Assembly: GCA_902806435.1 (NCBI GenBank) | Contig: CADCWO010000087.1 | Coordinates: 7,308-61,272 of the forward strand | From: an uncultured Synechococcales cyanobacterium | GTDB lineage: Bacteria; Cyanobacteriota; Cyanobacteriia; Thermosynechococcales; Thermosynechococcaceae | Length of the DNA stretch: 53,965 nt | Direction: 5' to 3' | Part shown: positions 8,475 through 16,721 of the stretch, piece after piece | Numbering within the stretch: the first letter of the stretch is position 1 | How the letters are laid out: every line of letters starts with the position of its first letter | Program-made: the position numbers and the translations under genes | The notes under the pieces: generated by a model | The model's input: the letters and a program-made list of their open reading frames with translations, nothing else | Told to the model about the DNA's origin: nothing | Databases searched by the model: none

Positions 8475-9329
8475 ATGTTGGAGTCTAGTCCTGGGCAGTA
8501 TTCTCAACCTGGTTCATCGTCGTCAACAGAGCTGGCGGGTGGTGAGGCTTTAACCGTGGAGCAGGCAATTATTAACCTGAGCCATGAGGATTTAAGTCTC
8601 CGCTATTATGCCGCCTGGTGGCTGGGTAAGTTTCGGGTACGGGACACCGTTGCCATTGAAGCTTTAATTGCAGCTTTGGAGGACGAAGCTGATCGCACTG
8701 AATTAGGTGGATACCCCCTACGTCGGAATGCGGCACGGGCGCTTGGTAAGTTGGGCGATCTGCGGGCAGTGCCAGGGCTGATTTGCTGTCTAGATTGTTC
8801 GGACTTTTATGTCCGGGAGGCAGCCGCTCAGTCCTTGGGAATGCTGGGCGATCGCGCCTGTATCCCTGCCTTAACTCAATTGTTGGCAGGTGGTATGGCA
8901 GCCGCTCAACCGGTACCCGGACGCCCTCACCTAACGCAGCCTTACGAAGCGGTGCTTGAAGCGCTAGGAGACCTAGGAGCGACAGCAGCCATCCCCTTAA
9001 TCCAACCTTTTTTAGATCATCCGGTGGAACGGGTCCAGTATGCGGCGGCTCGTGCACTATATGTTTTAACTCAGGAGCCAGAATATGGGGAACGACTAGT
9101 TCAATCATTAGCAGGTAGTACCCTGCAGCTGCGGCGGTCTCTTTTATCCGATTTAGGAGCTAGTGGTTATTTGCCGGCAGCAGAGGCGATCGCTGAGGCT
9201 GCGGTAGAGAATAGCTTTAAGTTAATTGCGCTTAAAGGCTTGCTAGACAAATACCTGGCGCAACCGGAAGCTGCGCCGTTATCCGATTCCGCACAGCGGG
9301 TGATGACCCTGATAGATTCCTTGCTGTAG
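8475..9329 (+). CDS. cpcE: Phycocyanin alpha phycocyanobilin lyase, CpcE subunit
   Basis: CpcE and CpcF form the heterodimeric lyase that attaches phycocyanobilin to Cys84 of CpcA. The 284-residue protein consists of HEAT-like helical repeats, recognisable by recurring units such as LRYYAAWWLGKFRVRDTVAI, RRNAARALGKLGDLRAVPGL and VREAAAQSLGMLGDRACIPAL. The length is typical for CpcE. It starts with ATG at 8475 and ends 4 bases before the cpcF ATG, so translation of the two may be coupled. It is the fifth gene of the operon, downstream of the linkers. Confidence 0.95.
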   Translation: MLESSPGQYSQPGSSSSTELAGGEALTVEQAIINLSHEDLSLRYYAAWWLGKFRVRDTVAIEALIAALEDEADRTELGGYPLRRNAARALGKLGDLRAVPGLICCLDCSDFYVREAAAQSLGMLGDRACIPALTQLLAGGMAAAQPVPGRPHLTQPYEAVLEALGDLGATAAIPLIQPFLDHPVERVQYAAARALYVLTQEPEYGERLVQSLAGSTLQLRRSLLSDLGASGYLPAAEAIAEAAVENSFKLIALKGLLDKYLAQPEAAPLSDSAQRVMTLIDSLL

Positions 9330-9333
9330 GTAC

Positions 9334-10023
9334 ATGATAATGATTGTGACTCATCCTACTAGCCTAATTAAAGCAGTTGAGCAAGCGACAACGGCAACAG
9401 ATTTGATTGCAGCTGTGCAAGCACTAGCCGAGGCGCGTTTGGAAATAGGGATTCCAACTTTGATTGCTGTTTTAGGCTATAACAACCCGGCAGCAGCAGT
9501 GATTGCGGTCAACGGTTTGGTACAGTTGGGCAAAGTTGCAGTTTCACCTTTACTGGAGCTGATCGATGACTATAACTATGGGGCTCGCGCTTACTCGATC
9601 CGGGCTCTAGCAGCGATCGCTGACCCAGCGGCTTTAACTGTCCTCCTAAATGCAGCGGCAACAGATTTTGCTCCTAGTGTACGGCGCGCTGCTGCCAAAG
9701 GGTTGGGGGGCTTGCGCTGGTCACAGTTGCCGCCTGAGCAAGTTTATCCAGCTCAAGCTCAAGCATTAGAAACACTGCTAAGTGTGGCTGAAGATGCTGA
9801 CTGGGCGATTCGTTATGCAGCAGTGGTTGGGTTACAGGCGTTAGCAACATCAAAATCATTTACCCATGATCTTTTAGCCACCCAAGTTTCGGCAAAGCTG
9901 GATCGTATAGTCCAGACGGAACCGGACTTGAGTGTCAAAGCCCGGGCTCAGCTAGCACAGCAACAGTTGGACAAGTGTGTGGGCTCCCAGCTCGAGCAAC
10001 CATCAGAGGGAGGATCAGCTTGA
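9334..10023 (+). CDS. cpcF: Phycocyanin alpha phycocyanobilin lyase, CpcF subunit
   Basis: This is the partner of CpcE in chromophore attachment to, and possibly transfer from, CpcA. The 229-residue HEAT-repeat protein has units such as NPAAAVIAVNGLVQLGKVAV, YGARAYSIRALAAIADPAAL and VRRAAAKGLGGLRW. Two in-frame ATGs are close together (9334 and 9340). The AGG at the end of cpcE is better spaced for the second, giving MIVTHPTSL, so the true start may be 9340. It immediately follows cpcE and is followed by the inverted repeat at 10057-10091, before the cpcG genes. Confidence 0.94.
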   Translation: MIMIVTHPTSLIKAVEQATTATDLIAAVQALAEARLEIGIPTLIAVLGYNNPAAAVIAVNGLVQLGKVAVSPLLELIDDYNYGARAYSIRALAAIADPAALTVLLNAAATDFAPSVRRAAAKGLGGLRWSQLPPEQVYPAQAQALETLLSVAEDADWAIRYAAVVGLQALATSKSFTHDLLATQVSAKLDRIVQTEPDLSVKARAQLAQQQLDKCVGSQLEQPSEGGSA

Positions 10024-10056
10024 CGTCAACTTAAGTCACCTAAAGCGGGATAATAA

Positions 10057-10091
10057 GCTGAAAGAAAGAGGTTAATCGTACTTTTTTCAGC
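10057..10091 (+). repeat. Inverted repeat between cpcF and cpcG
   Basis: GCTGAAAGAAAG (10057-10068) pairs with CTTTTTTCAGC (10081-10091), with one bulged G and a 12-base loop. The downstream arm contains a T6 run, but there is no T-tract after the stem. It may be a processing or attenuation site before the rod-core linkers. Confidence 0.45.
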
Positions 10092-10147
10092 ACTCATTTT
10101 TAGCTTGCTGTTGAATCTATTACTACACGCTCACAAGGAGATCTGGC

Positions 10148-10903
10148 ATGGCATTGCCGTTACTAGACTATAAACCAACCACTCAAAATCAACGGGTCAG
10201 TAGCTTCGGCTCTGCTGACCAGAATGAAGATACTCCCTACATCTATCGGACTGAAGATACCTTTTCTCCTACAGAGGTAGAGGCCTTAATCAAAGCGACG
10301 TATCGCCAACTCTTCAGTGAACACGAAACTCTCAAATTTAATCGTCAGATCACCGTAGAAACACGGTTCAAGAATGGGTCGCTGACGGTGCGCGATTTTG
10401 TTCGAGAGTTGGCCAAGTCAGAGCGGTTCTACAACCTTGTGGTTGAGCCCAATAACAACTACCGGCTGGTAGAACTATTCCTCAAACGGCTGTTGGGTCG
10501 TGCTCCTTACAATAAGGACGAAGAAATTGCTTGGTCGATCAAAATTGGAACGGTGGGTTGGCATGGACTTGTTGATGCCCTAATCGACAGTGACGAGTAC
10601 AATAACGCCTTTGGCGACAACACGGTTCCTTACCAACGTAAGCGAATGGAAGGTCGCCCCTTCAACTTGGTCACGCCTCGGTATGACCAGTACTACCGAG
10701 AGCAAGCTGGTCTTACCAAGAATGATTGGCGCTTTACTTTGGACAAATTTGCCAGAGGTGTCTATCGGGAGCAGCAAATCCCAGAGGGAGACCCCCGCAA
10801 GTATCGTAGTATGGCGGCTGCGGTCACTCCCAAGTATAACTACCAGAAGAAGACCTCTGCCTTTGATATCGACTACCTCAGCAAAGTACCTGTGCGGCGC
10901 TAG
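10148..10903 (+). CDS. cpcG: Phycobilisome rod-core linker, first copy
   Basis: CpcG attaches a phycocyanin rod to the allophycocyanin core. The 251-residue protein begins [17 protein letters not shown], the family hallmark, and carries one PBS-linker domain (about residues 20-180, with [28 protein letters not shown] and [15 protein letters not shown]). The C-terminal part is basic and ends [10 protein letters not shown]. It lacks the hydrophobic C-terminal helix of CpcL/CpcG2, so it should serve hemidiscoidal phycobilisomes. An AGGAG site lies 8 bases before the ATG. It is followed by a second, closely related copy. Confidence 0.95.
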   Translation: MALPLLDYKPTTQNQRVSSFGSADQNEDTPYIYRTEDTFSPTEVEALIKATYRQLFSEHETLKFNRQITVETRFKNGSLTVRDFVRELAKSERFYNLVVEPNNNYRLVELFLKRLLGRAPYNKDEEIAWSIKIGTVGWHGLVDALIDSDEYNNAFGDNTVPYQRKRMEGRPFNLVTPRYDQYYREQAGLTKNDWRFTLDKFARGVYREQQIPEGDPRKYRSMAAAVTPKYNYQKKTSAFDIDYLSKVPVRR

Positions 10904-10937
10904 GCTAATCACTCTTTAGGTCAATGTTGAAGGCTAA

Positions 10938-11010
10938 CTGGGTCTAGTTTCTGATTGTGAACTTACTAGCTAACCCTTGCTAGTGTGCTCATAGCGGTAA
11001 CGAGACCCAG
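10938..11010 (+). repeat. Nested inverted repeat between the two cpcG copies
   Basis: The outer arms CTGGGTCT (10938-10945) and AGACCCAG (11003-11010) are perfectly complementary, and pairing extends imperfectly outward. Inside lie ACTAGC (10965-10970) and GCTAGT (10979-10984), a second 6-bp stem. No T-tract follows. The architecture resembles the hairpins after cpcA and after the second cpcG and may tune the relative amounts of the two linkers. Confidence 0.5.
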
Positions 11011-11066
11011 CTTGGCTACCTGCCTACTGCTGTAACCTTTCACTACACGTTTCTAAGGAGATTGGC

Positions 11067-11807
11067 ATGGCACTGCCGTTACTAGACTATAAACCAACCA
11101 CCCAAAATCAACGGGTCCGTAGCTTCGGCTCAGCGGATGAGAATGAGGATACCCCTTATATCTATCGCAGCGAGGATGCTAACTCTTATTCAGAGATAGA
11201 AGCTTTAATCCGGGCAGCCTATCGACAAGTTTTCAGTGAACACGAAACACTGAAGTTTAATCGTCAAATTCCTCTAGAATCCCAACTCAAGAACCGGGCG
11301 ATCACCGTGCGTGATTTTGTCAGAGGGCTGGCCAAGTCAGAACGGTTCTACAATCTTGTGGTTGAACCCAACAATAACTACCGAGCCGTAGAAGTATGTC
11401 TCAAGCGATTATTAGGCCGTGCTCCCTATAGCCGGGATGAAGAGATCGCTTGGTCAATCAGGATTGGCACCATAGGCTGGGATGGATTTGTTGATGCCTT
11501 AGTAGACAGCGAAGAATATGAGCGAATCTTTGGGGCCAGCATTGTTCCCTACCAACGTAGACGTATGGAAGGTCGGCCTTTCAATCTAGTGACACCTCGG
11601 TATGATGATCAGTACCGGGCTAAAACTGACCTCGTCAAGAACGATTGGCGCCTTAGCTTGTTCACTCAGCGCAACTACCAGCAAGCCCCTGAGGGAGACC
11701 CCCGTAAGTACCTCTCCTTGGCTGCTTCAATTCGACCTAAAACCCAGTTTGTGCACAAGCCTGCAACAGCTACCCTTGACTACCTCAGCAAGGTACCCAA
11801 GCGCTAA
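11067..11807 (+). CDS. cpcG: Phycobilisome rod-core linker, second copy
   Basis: This is a paralogue of the preceding gene, with 246 residues. The first 17 residues are identical and the linker domain is highly similar ([28 protein letters not shown]), while residues about 20-75 and the last 45 diverge. It ends [11 protein letters not shown], again without a membrane helix, so it is not CpcL. Two CpcG isoforms allow different rods to dock at different core positions, as known from multi-CpcG cyanobacteria. An AAGGAG site precedes the ATG. It is the last gene of the operon; a hairpin follows at 11850-11914. Confidence 0.95.
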   Translation: MALPLLDYKPTTQNQRVRSFGSADENEDTPYIYRSEDANSYSEIEALIRAAYRQVFSEHETLKFNRQIPLESQLKNRAITVRDFVRGLAKSERFYNLVVEPNNNYRAVEVCLKRLLGRAPYSRDEEIAWSIRIGTIGWDGFVDALVDSEEYERIFGASIVPYQRRRMEGRPFNLVTPRYDDQYRAKTDLVKNDWRLSLFTQRNYQQAPEGDPRKYLSLAASIRPKTQFVHKPATATLDYLSKVPKR

Positions 11808-11849
11808 GCACTCCTAAGCTGCATTCTCGGATAGCAACTCTAAATTTTA

Positions 11850-11914
11850 GCTGGGCCTTTTTATGAGCCGGTGACTACTATTAGTAGTGGCGCTAAGCAA
11901 TAAGGAGGCCCAGC
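11850..11914 (+). terminator. Hairpin ending the cpc operon
   Basis: GCTGGGCCT (11850-11858) pairs perfectly with AGGCCCAGC (11906-11914). The interior contains ACTACT (11874-11879) and AGTAGT (11883-11888) as a second perfect stem with a 3-base loop. A T run follows the left arm rather than the right one, so it is not a textbook intrinsic terminator. It may be the 3' boundary or a stabiliser of the cpc transcript. Confidence 0.5.
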
Positions 11915-12027
11915 AATATTTGGTGGCCAAGCTAATACGTCACTCAACCGGCAGATTTAACAGGTGGCGAGCTGCCCAGCAAGAATCTCAGCCTTTGAGT
12001 CAGTAAGAACCCGTACCGCTCAGCTGA

Positions 12028-12531
12028 TTACCTAGCGGGGGAATTAGGCTTTTGGTTGATCCCTTTCAGAGTATCTGAAAACTTCTCGTTCATCTCTTCC
12101 CTAGTCACCGCTTTAGCATTCACCTGGTCAAGCCCAGCTTGGAGCTTCCTCAGTTGGGTTTGGGTTCCTTTGATTTGGCTAGTCAATTCCTTAGGAACCC
12201 TTTGGTTGAGTAAATTGACTTGAGTTTCTAAAGTCTTAACCCGATTCGTTTCCGCTTTGGCGGCAGCCAGGGATGAAACTTGTTGTTCTAGTTGTTGCTG
12301 TCCTTGTTTGAGCCAGATTATTAGCCCAGTCAGTGTAGCGGCTAGAATCACAGATGAACCAGCCAGGGCACCAAACCAGGTATAGATCCGCTGGAGTTCA
12401 TGGGATAGCGTGATGATTCGCTGCTTTTCTAGTGTCGCAGGTTTGTTCTGATCGGCTTCCGTTGCCACCGTATGGTCGGCGTGAATCGGGAAATTGGCAG
12501 TGGAACTATTCAGGGTTGGGGTGTCAGACAT
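12028..12531 (-). CDS. Single-span membrane protein with coiled coil, unknown function
   Basis: From the ATG at 12531 (MSDTPTLN) the product has 167 residues. A GTG five codons upstream is an alternative start. It has a polar N-terminus of about 45 residues, one membrane span (about residues 52-75, WFGALAGSSVILAATLTGLIIWL) and then about 90 residues of heptad-like coiled coil (QQQLEQQVSSLAAAKAET, LETQVNLLNQRV, LRKLQAGLDQV). It ends in a Pro/Asn-rich tail. No catalytic motif is visible. It converges on the cpc operon and its role is unknown; a scaffold or thylakoid or plasma-membrane organiser would be a guess. Confidence 0.7.
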   Translation of the reverse strand: MSDTPTLNSSTANFPIHADHTVATEADQNKPATLEKQRIITLSHELQRIYTWFGALAGSSVILAATLTGLIIWLKQGQQQLEQQVSSLAAAKAETNRVKTLETQVNLLNQRVPKELTSQIKGTQTQLRKLQAGLDQVNAKAVTREEMNEKFSDTLKGINQKPNSPAR

Positions 12532-12808
12532 AGATCGGGATTCCACAGTTGCTAGTACAACAATTAACGCTCAAGGTTTAGTAACCATTCAGATTGCTTT
12601 CAACTCGCGAGCACTCATCCAAAACGTTGTTCTTTAAGGTTTTCTAGTTAATTCCTAGCCTGTTAGACGACCCTCCTTGCCTAGCTATGGCTGGACTATT
12701 TTCAGCTTTTTAAAGGGATGATTAGCTAGTTTGAAGATTTAGACATCGTTTCAGGATTGGGGAATCCTAAGTAGATAAGCCGGTTTCCTCAGGTTTAGGG
12801 AGTTGTTT

Positions 12809-13960
12809 GTGTCAGAACGTGCATTTTGGTTAGCCTGGTCGCAAATTCCTGGCCTTGGGCCAGTGCTACTCCAGCGGTTGGAACAGCATTTTGGTACCCT
12901 CTGTACTGCTTGGCAGACGAGTCTGCGAAACTTACAAGTGGTTGAAGGTTTAGGACCACAAACCCTAGCCGCGATCGCCGCTGCTAAAACAAAACTCCAC
13001 CCAGAGCAACTACTGGAGCAGCACCAGCAGGCTAATCCACAGTTTTGGACCCCAGCAGATACTGACTACCCGCGACTGCTACTAGAAATTCCTGATCCAC
13101 CATCAGTGCTCTACTATCGGGGTAAGGTTAAACCGGTAGAGAATCAGGGCCTACGGCCAATCATCGCAATCGTAGGGACACGTGATCCTTCTGACTACGG
13201 TAAACGTTGGAGTTATAAGGTTGCCACCGCCCTAGCCCAGAAAGGCTTTACGATCATCTCTGGTCTGGCAGAAGGGATTGATACCCAAGCCCACCGGGCT
13301 TGCCTAGAGGCAGGTGGCCGGACCTTAGGTGTCCTGGGCAGTGGGGTAGATGTGGTCTATCCGCCCCGCAACCAGGGGCTATATCAACAAATATTAGAGC
13401 GCGGCTTGATACTCAGTGAGTACCCGGCTGGCACCCAACCAAGCCGCGCCCAATTCCCCCGTCGGAATCGCATTATTGCTGCCTTGAGCCGTGCTGTGCT
13501 GGTTATGGAAGCTCCTAGTAAGTCAGGAGCTTTGATCACGGCGCATCTAGCCAATGACTACAACCGTGATGTCTACGTTCTACCCGGATCCTTAGATAAT
13601 CCTTGTGCTATTGGTTGCCTGGGGTTGTTAAGCCGTGGTGCCCAGATTATCCTCAGTGAAGGCCACCTGTTAGAAATGCTGGGGGCGATGCCATCTATTG
13701 ATCCTGGTAGTGCTCAGTCCCTACTTAAACCTGAAGCATCATCACAAAAGCCTTTGCCCTCCTTGGAACCGCAGCTAGAACAGGTTCTACAGGTACTGAT
13801 CCAACTGGCTCAACGCTCCGCCTCTGAACCAACCCCTTTTGATTTGATTGTTCAAAGTACAGCACTGCAACCCGGTTTAGTATCTAGTGCGCTATTGCAA
13901 TTAGAGCTGCTGGGACGCGTGAGTCAATTACCAGGCATGCGCTACCAGCCATTGGCCTAA
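12809..13960 (+). CDS. dprA: DNA-processing protein DprA
   Basis: DprA binds incoming single-stranded DNA during transformation and loads RecA. The 383-residue protein has an N-terminal helix-hairpin-helix region (WSQIPGLGPVLLQRLEQHFG), the Rossmann core (IAIVGTRDPSDYGKRWSYK, SGLAEGIDTQAHRACLEAGGRTLGVLGSGVDVVYP, FPRRNRIIAALSRAVLVMEAPSKSGALITAHLA), and a C-terminal winged-helix-like domain. The GTG at 12809 is chosen because AGGGAG lies about 7 bases upstream; a TTG at 12803 is in frame but overlaps that site. It overlaps the 3' end of the convergent oxidoreductase by 4 bases. Its presence suggests natural competence but does not prove it. Confidence 0.93.
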   Translation: MSERAFWLAWSQIPGLGPVLLQRLEQHFGTLCTAWQTSLRNLQVVEGLGPQTLAAIAAAKTKLHPEQLLEQHQQANPQFWTPADTDYPRLLLEIPDPPSVLYYRGKVKPVENQGLRPIIAIVGTRDPSDYGKRWSYKVATALAQKGFTIISGLAEGIDTQAHRACLEAGGRTLGVLGSGVDVVYPPRNQGLYQQILERGLILSEYPAGTQPSRAQFPRRNRIIAALSRAVLVMEAPSKSGALITAHLANDYNRDVYVLPGSLDNPCAIGCLGLLSRGAQIILSEGHLLEMLGAMPSIDPGSAQSLLKPEASSQKPLPSLEPQLEQVLQVLIQLAQRSASEPTPFDLIVQSTALQPGLVSSALLQLELLGRVSQLPGMRYQPLA

Positions 13961-15102
13961 TTACCATTGAGGAACCTTCCGAAATCTGGCACATCCACCC
14001 AGGTCCCTGTTGCATTAGATTCGTGAGCCAGATCCATTAGAAGCTGGGAATACACTCCCTCTCTGAGGGATGGAGTACACTCAGTGCCTGTTTGAATGGC
14101 TTCAACCCACCGATCTACCACCCGAATAAAGGGAGCAATCCGCCCATCATTGTAGGTTTTAGGAAACACCCAGGGTTCTGGCACAGCAACTAGTTCCAGG
14201 GGCTGACCCTCCTGGCTAGCCGAAAGGCGAAAGCCATGGACGTAGTCTTTTTGATGATCACTACCTAAAACCAAGGTGCCACGATCGCCATAAACCTCAA
14301 CCCAATGCCCTCGCCCTTGATAGGTAGCCGCACTGATACAAACCTGGCAGGGTGTGCCATCAGCTAGTTCCAACTGCAATGTACAGGTGTCATCGGCATC
14401 GACAGGTTTCAACTCCCCGTCTACTGGATCAATCCGCCAGGGAATGGCAGTACTCAAAGCGGCAGACAACCGTTTAACTGGACCAAACAACCAGGCAATG
14501 TAGTCAAAGGTGTGAGAACCGAGCGCCCCGAGCGCCCCACCGCCTTGCTCTTTACGGGCGTACCAGTTCCAAGGCCGGTCTGGGTCCGCCCGGCTAGAAA
14601 CCAACCAGTCAACTTTGACTAAGCGTTTTTGGCCTACATAGCCCTCAGCTAGAAGTTGTTCTAGACGCAGCCATTCCGGAACACAGCGAAACTCAAAATC
14701 CATTGCCGCAACGACTCCTTGCTCTGCTGCCAGCTGGTAGAGTTCCTTTGCCTCAGCAGCAGCAAGAGCCGTTGGCTTTTCAAGCAATAAATGCTTCCCA
14801 GATTGCAGAACAGTCTTCGCCATTTCGTAGTGGGTAAATGGTGGCGTTGAGATGCTGACGCCTTGCACCTCTGGTAACGCTACTACCTCATCTAGAGTGC
14901 TGCAAGCCTGGGGAATATGATGCGTCTTGGCCAGTGCTTGGGCCTTGGCTAAGTCCCGGTGATAAATGGCGGCGAGGTGAGTGGAAGAATGGGCCTGAAA
15001 GCCGGGTATATGAACCTTTTGGCCGAAGCCAGTGCCGACAATTGCTACACCAAAGGCAGATTGAACCGAAGGTTGATCAGGTGGGGTCTGAGCAGAGGAC
15101 AT
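13957..15102 (-). CDS. Gfo/Idh/MocA-family NAD(P)-dependent oxidoreductase
   Basis: The protein has about 381 residues from the preferred ATG at 15102 (MSSAQTPP). A further upstream start at 15126 is possible. The N-terminal Rossmann domain has VAIVGTGFGQKVHIPGF, and the EKP motif (LLLEKPTAL), whose Lys is catalytic in the family, is present. The C-terminal domain contains the expected GGALGALGSHTFDYIAWLFG, in which His would take part in catalysis. The substrate is probably a sugar or inositol derivative but cannot be read from sequence. It is convergent with dprA, and the start lies about 140 bases from the divergent glutamate dehydrogenase gene. Confidence 0.88.
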   Translation of the reverse strand: MSSAQTPPDQPSVQSAFGVAIVGTGFGQKVHIPGFQAHSSTHLAAIYHRDLAKAQALAKTHHIPQACSTLDEVVALPEVQGVSISTPPFTHYEMAKTVLQSGKHLLLEKPTALAAAEAKELYQLAAEQGVVAAMDFEFRCVPEWLRLEQLLAEGYVGQKRLVKVDWLVSSRADPDRPWNWYARKEQGGGALGALGSHTFDYIAWLFGPVKRLSAALSTAIPWRIDPVDGELKPVDADDTCTLQLELADGTPCQVCISAATYQGRGHWVEVYGDRGTLVLGSDHQKDYVHGFRLSASQEGQPLELVAVPEPWVFPKTYNDGRIAPFIRVVDRWVEAIQTGTECTPSLREGVYSQLLMDLAHESNATGTWVDVPDFGRFLNGN

Positions 15103-15243
15103 AAGAAGTACCAGGCGATCGCACATCCTTTATCTTACTCATGATGTCGTAGGCCTCAGTCCCCTTCCGCCCAGTCGGGTTGAAGTAACCACCTCGTGAT
15201 CGCAGTTCACTAGGATAGAAACGACCTCTTGCCCAGTTATCCC

Positions 15244-16527
15244 ATGACAATGTTATTTGCTGATGCCAGTCAAAGGCTCCAGCAAGCCTTGAAATATGTA
15301 GACATCTCGGAGGATGCCATTGAGTATTTAAAGTTTCCGCAAGCAAGCTTGAGCGTGTCGATTCCTGTGCGGATGGACGATGGGCGCTTAAAGGTGTTTC
15401 AGGGCTACCGAGTCCGGTTCGATAGCACTAGGGGGCCAACCAAGGGGGGAGTGCGCTACCACCCTAATGTTTCGCTGGATGAGGTTCAATCGTTAGCCTT
15501 TTGGATGACTTTTAAGTGTGCAGTCCTCAATTTACCTTTTGGTGGCGCTAAGGGTGGGGTGACGCTCAATCCCAAGGTGTTGTCCAAGTTTGAGCTAGAA
15601 CGGCTGAGCCGGGGCTATATAGACGCGATCGCTGATTTCATCGGTCCTGACATTGATATTCTCGCTCCGGATGTCTATACCAATCCGATGATTATGGGTT
15701 GGATGATGGATCAATACAGCAGGATCCGCCGTAAACTCTGTCCGGGCGTAGTGACAGGTAAACCTGTGGCGATCGGTGGCAGCTTAGGCCGTGATACGGC
15801 CACCGCAATGGGAGCCTTTTTTGTCATCAAGACTATCCTGGCTAAACATAACCGGTCCCCCCAGGAGACAACGGTAGCAGTGCAGGGGTTTGGCAATGCT
15901 GGGGCAGAGGTGGCAGAACTACTATTCCACGCTGGTTACCAGGTGATTGCCGTGAGTGATTCCCAAGGGGGAATCTTTGCTGCGCAAGGTTTAGATATCC
16001 CCAGCCTTCGCCAGGCTAAAGAAGCCAGTCGCAGCTTCAAAGCGTTTTACTGCCAGGATTCGGTTCATAACCTAGTGGAACATGAACTGCTTAGTAACGA
16101 GGAGCTTTTATCCTTAGATGTGGATGTATTGATTCCGGCAGCGCTGGAAAATCAAATTACTGAAGTAAATGCCAAGGATGTTCAAGCAAAATTTATCTTT
16201 GAAGTCGCCAATGGTCCGGTTACGTCTGCTGCTGACCATCACCTTCAACAAAAGGGAGTTCAGGTCTTTCCCGATATTTTAGTAAATGCCGGTGGGGTAA
16301 CCGTTAGCTATTTTGAGTGGGTACAAAATAAGAGCGGCCTTTACTGGTCCCTGGCAGAAGTCAATCAACGGCTACAACAAAAAATGATTGCAGAGACTGA
16401 AGCAATTTGGGCACTTTCTCAGAAACAAGCAACCTCTATGCGAACAGCCGCTTATATCCACGCCTTGAAGCGAATTGGGGAGGCGATCGCGGCTAAGGGT
16501 ACTAGGGACTATTACATCAATCATTGA
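15244..16527 (+). CDS. gdhA: Glutamate dehydrogenase (Glu/Leu/Phe/Val family)
   Basis: It catalyses reversible reductive amination of 2-oxoglutarate to glutamate in the cytoplasm. The product has about 427 residues from the ATG at 15244; a TTG at 15229 would add five residues. The substrate-binding KGGVRYHP and the catalytic-Lys motif PFGGAKGGV lie in the N-terminal half, followed by PDVYTNPMIMGWMMDQYS. The NAD(P) fold has VAVQGFGNAGAEVAELL. The C-terminal VNAGGVTVSYFEWVQN is diagnostic of the short bacterial/archaeal GDH type. A related leucine or valine dehydrogenase is less likely because those are shorter and lack the YFEWVQN ending. It is transcribed alone. Confidence 0.9.
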   Translation: MTMLFADASQRLQQALKYVDISEDAIEYLKFPQASLSVSIPVRMDDGRLKVFQGYRVRFDSTRGPTKGGVRYHPNVSLDEVQSLAFWMTFKCAVLNLPFGGAKGGVTLNPKVLSKFELERLSRGYIDAIADFIGPDIDILAPDVYTNPMIMGWMMDQYSRIRRKLCPGVVTGKPVAIGGSLGRDTATAMGAFFVIKTILAKHNRSPQETTVAVQGFGNAGAEVAELLFHAGYQVIAVSDSQGGIFAAQGLDIPSLRQAKEASRSFKAFYCQDSVHNLVEHELLSNEELLSLDVDVLIPAALENQITEVNAKDVQAKFIFEVANGPVTSAADHHLQQKGVQVFPDILVNAGGVTVSYFEWVQNKSGLYWSLAEVNQRLQQKMIAETEAIWALSQKQATSMRTAAYIHALKRIGEAIAAKGTRDYYINH

Positions 16528-16721
16528 ATCCTCTATCTGGCTCGCCCAGTCAAGTAGCTTTCCTCCGTTTGAGAAGAGAAAGCTCAATGACCAACGGCCC
16601 AGTAAGCAAAGACCATTCACTGCCAATAGCCGCTAGGATCATAAGTAGACTTGGTAAGGGCTGAGGTAGGTTTGGAGATTTTAATCCGCTATCGAGTGAC
16701 TAATCCGAAGGGACATCCGCT

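Noticed and set aside
8572-9108. Minus-strand reading of 178 codons within cpcE
   Set aside because: It is antisense to the HEAT repeats of CpcE and has no domain.
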